The notes beneath the pieces are model-generated. The model was given only the letters and a program-made list of their open reading frames with translations, had not been told where the DNA came from and did not search any database. Shown in pieces: positions 6,126-6,168 of a stretch of 6,168 nt of DNA (position 1 is the first letter of the stretch; the number at the start of each line of letters is the position of its first letter). The position numbers and the translations under genes were made by a program. The stretch covers positions 1-6,168 of the forward strand of contig PQCO01000192.1 in assembly GCA_003062345.1 (NCBI GenBank), in the 5' to 3' direction. The DNA is from Sedimenticola_A endophacoides. GTDB taxonomy: Bacteria > Pseudomonadota > Gammaproteobacteria > Chromatiales > Chromatiaceae.

Positions 6126-6168
6126 ATAGGGAGTGACGTAGGGCGTACAAATAGCGCATCCGACACGC

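Larger units (their letters stand above)
6042..6168. repeat. REP/MITE-like non-coding tract replacing the end of flgL
   Basis: The final 127 bases contain no plausible gene and no FlgL-like codons in any frame. They are dense in small structure: a 9-bp perfect inverted repeat at 6046-6080, an 8-bp hairpin at 6100-6125, and a direct repeat of CCGATAGG (6084-6091 and 6123-6130), each copy followed shortly by CGTAGG (6092 and 6137). GTAGGGCGTACAAATAGCGCA (from 6138) resembles, from memory, one arm of palindromic intergenic repeats in proteobacterial genomes; the other arm would lie beyond the window. Assignment to a repeat family is inference. Confidence 0.45.

Noticed and set aside
1..6168. CRISPR arrays, tRNA or rRNA genes, phage or defence genes
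   Set aside because: None is visible: the window is almost fully occupied by flagellar genes, and the two flanks are too short and lack the needed structures.

Overview
This window carries part of a flagellar basal-body/hook operon, all on the + strand, in the conserved order flgG-flgH-flgI-flgJ-flgK-flgL. The genes are GC-rich and tightly packed: a 19-bp gap flgG/flgH, an abutting flgH/flgI pair, a 1-base overlap flgI/flgJ, 42 bp flgJ/flgK and 9 bp flgK/flgL. The presence of the P-ring and L-ring genes means a Gram-negative outer-membrane architecture. FlgJ has a rod-binding domain fused to a C-terminal glucosaminidase, the form found in beta/gammaproteobacteria. That, the gene order and the protein wording suggest a GC-rich gammaproteobacterium. 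I cannot place it more finely.

Layout. Bases 1-127 are unrelated to flagellar genes and lower in GC (about 51% by hand count). They hold a strong stem-loop with a T-rich tail and a short reading frame that faintly resembles the C-terminus of an insertion-sequence transposase. At about 128 the sequence switches abruptly to flgG, about 80 codons into that gene (distal rod protein). Four complete genes follow: flgH (L-ring lipoprotein), flgI (P-ring protein with a Sec signal), flgJ (rod cap and peptidoglycan hydrolase) and flgK (hook-filament junction protein 1). The last gene, flgL (junction protein 2), starts normally but is cut off after about 151 codons. From about 6042 to the end the DNA is non-coding and full of small inverted and direct repeats of REP/MITE-like character.

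How the genes work together. FlgJ opens the peptidoglycan and caps the growing rod. FlgG forms the distal rod, FlgI and FlgH form the bushing through peptidoglycan and outer membrane, and FlgK and FlgL join hook to filament.

The most notable point is at the edges. Both terminal genes are broken at junctions with repeat-like DNA, and both flanks measure about 127 bp. This matches what a k=127 de Bruijn assembly leaves at the ends of a contig bounded by repeats. Either flgG and flgL are really interrupted by mobile or repeat DNA, or the ends reflect repeat collapse or mis-joining. I found no undescribed biological system in the window; the interior is an ordinary flagellar operon.
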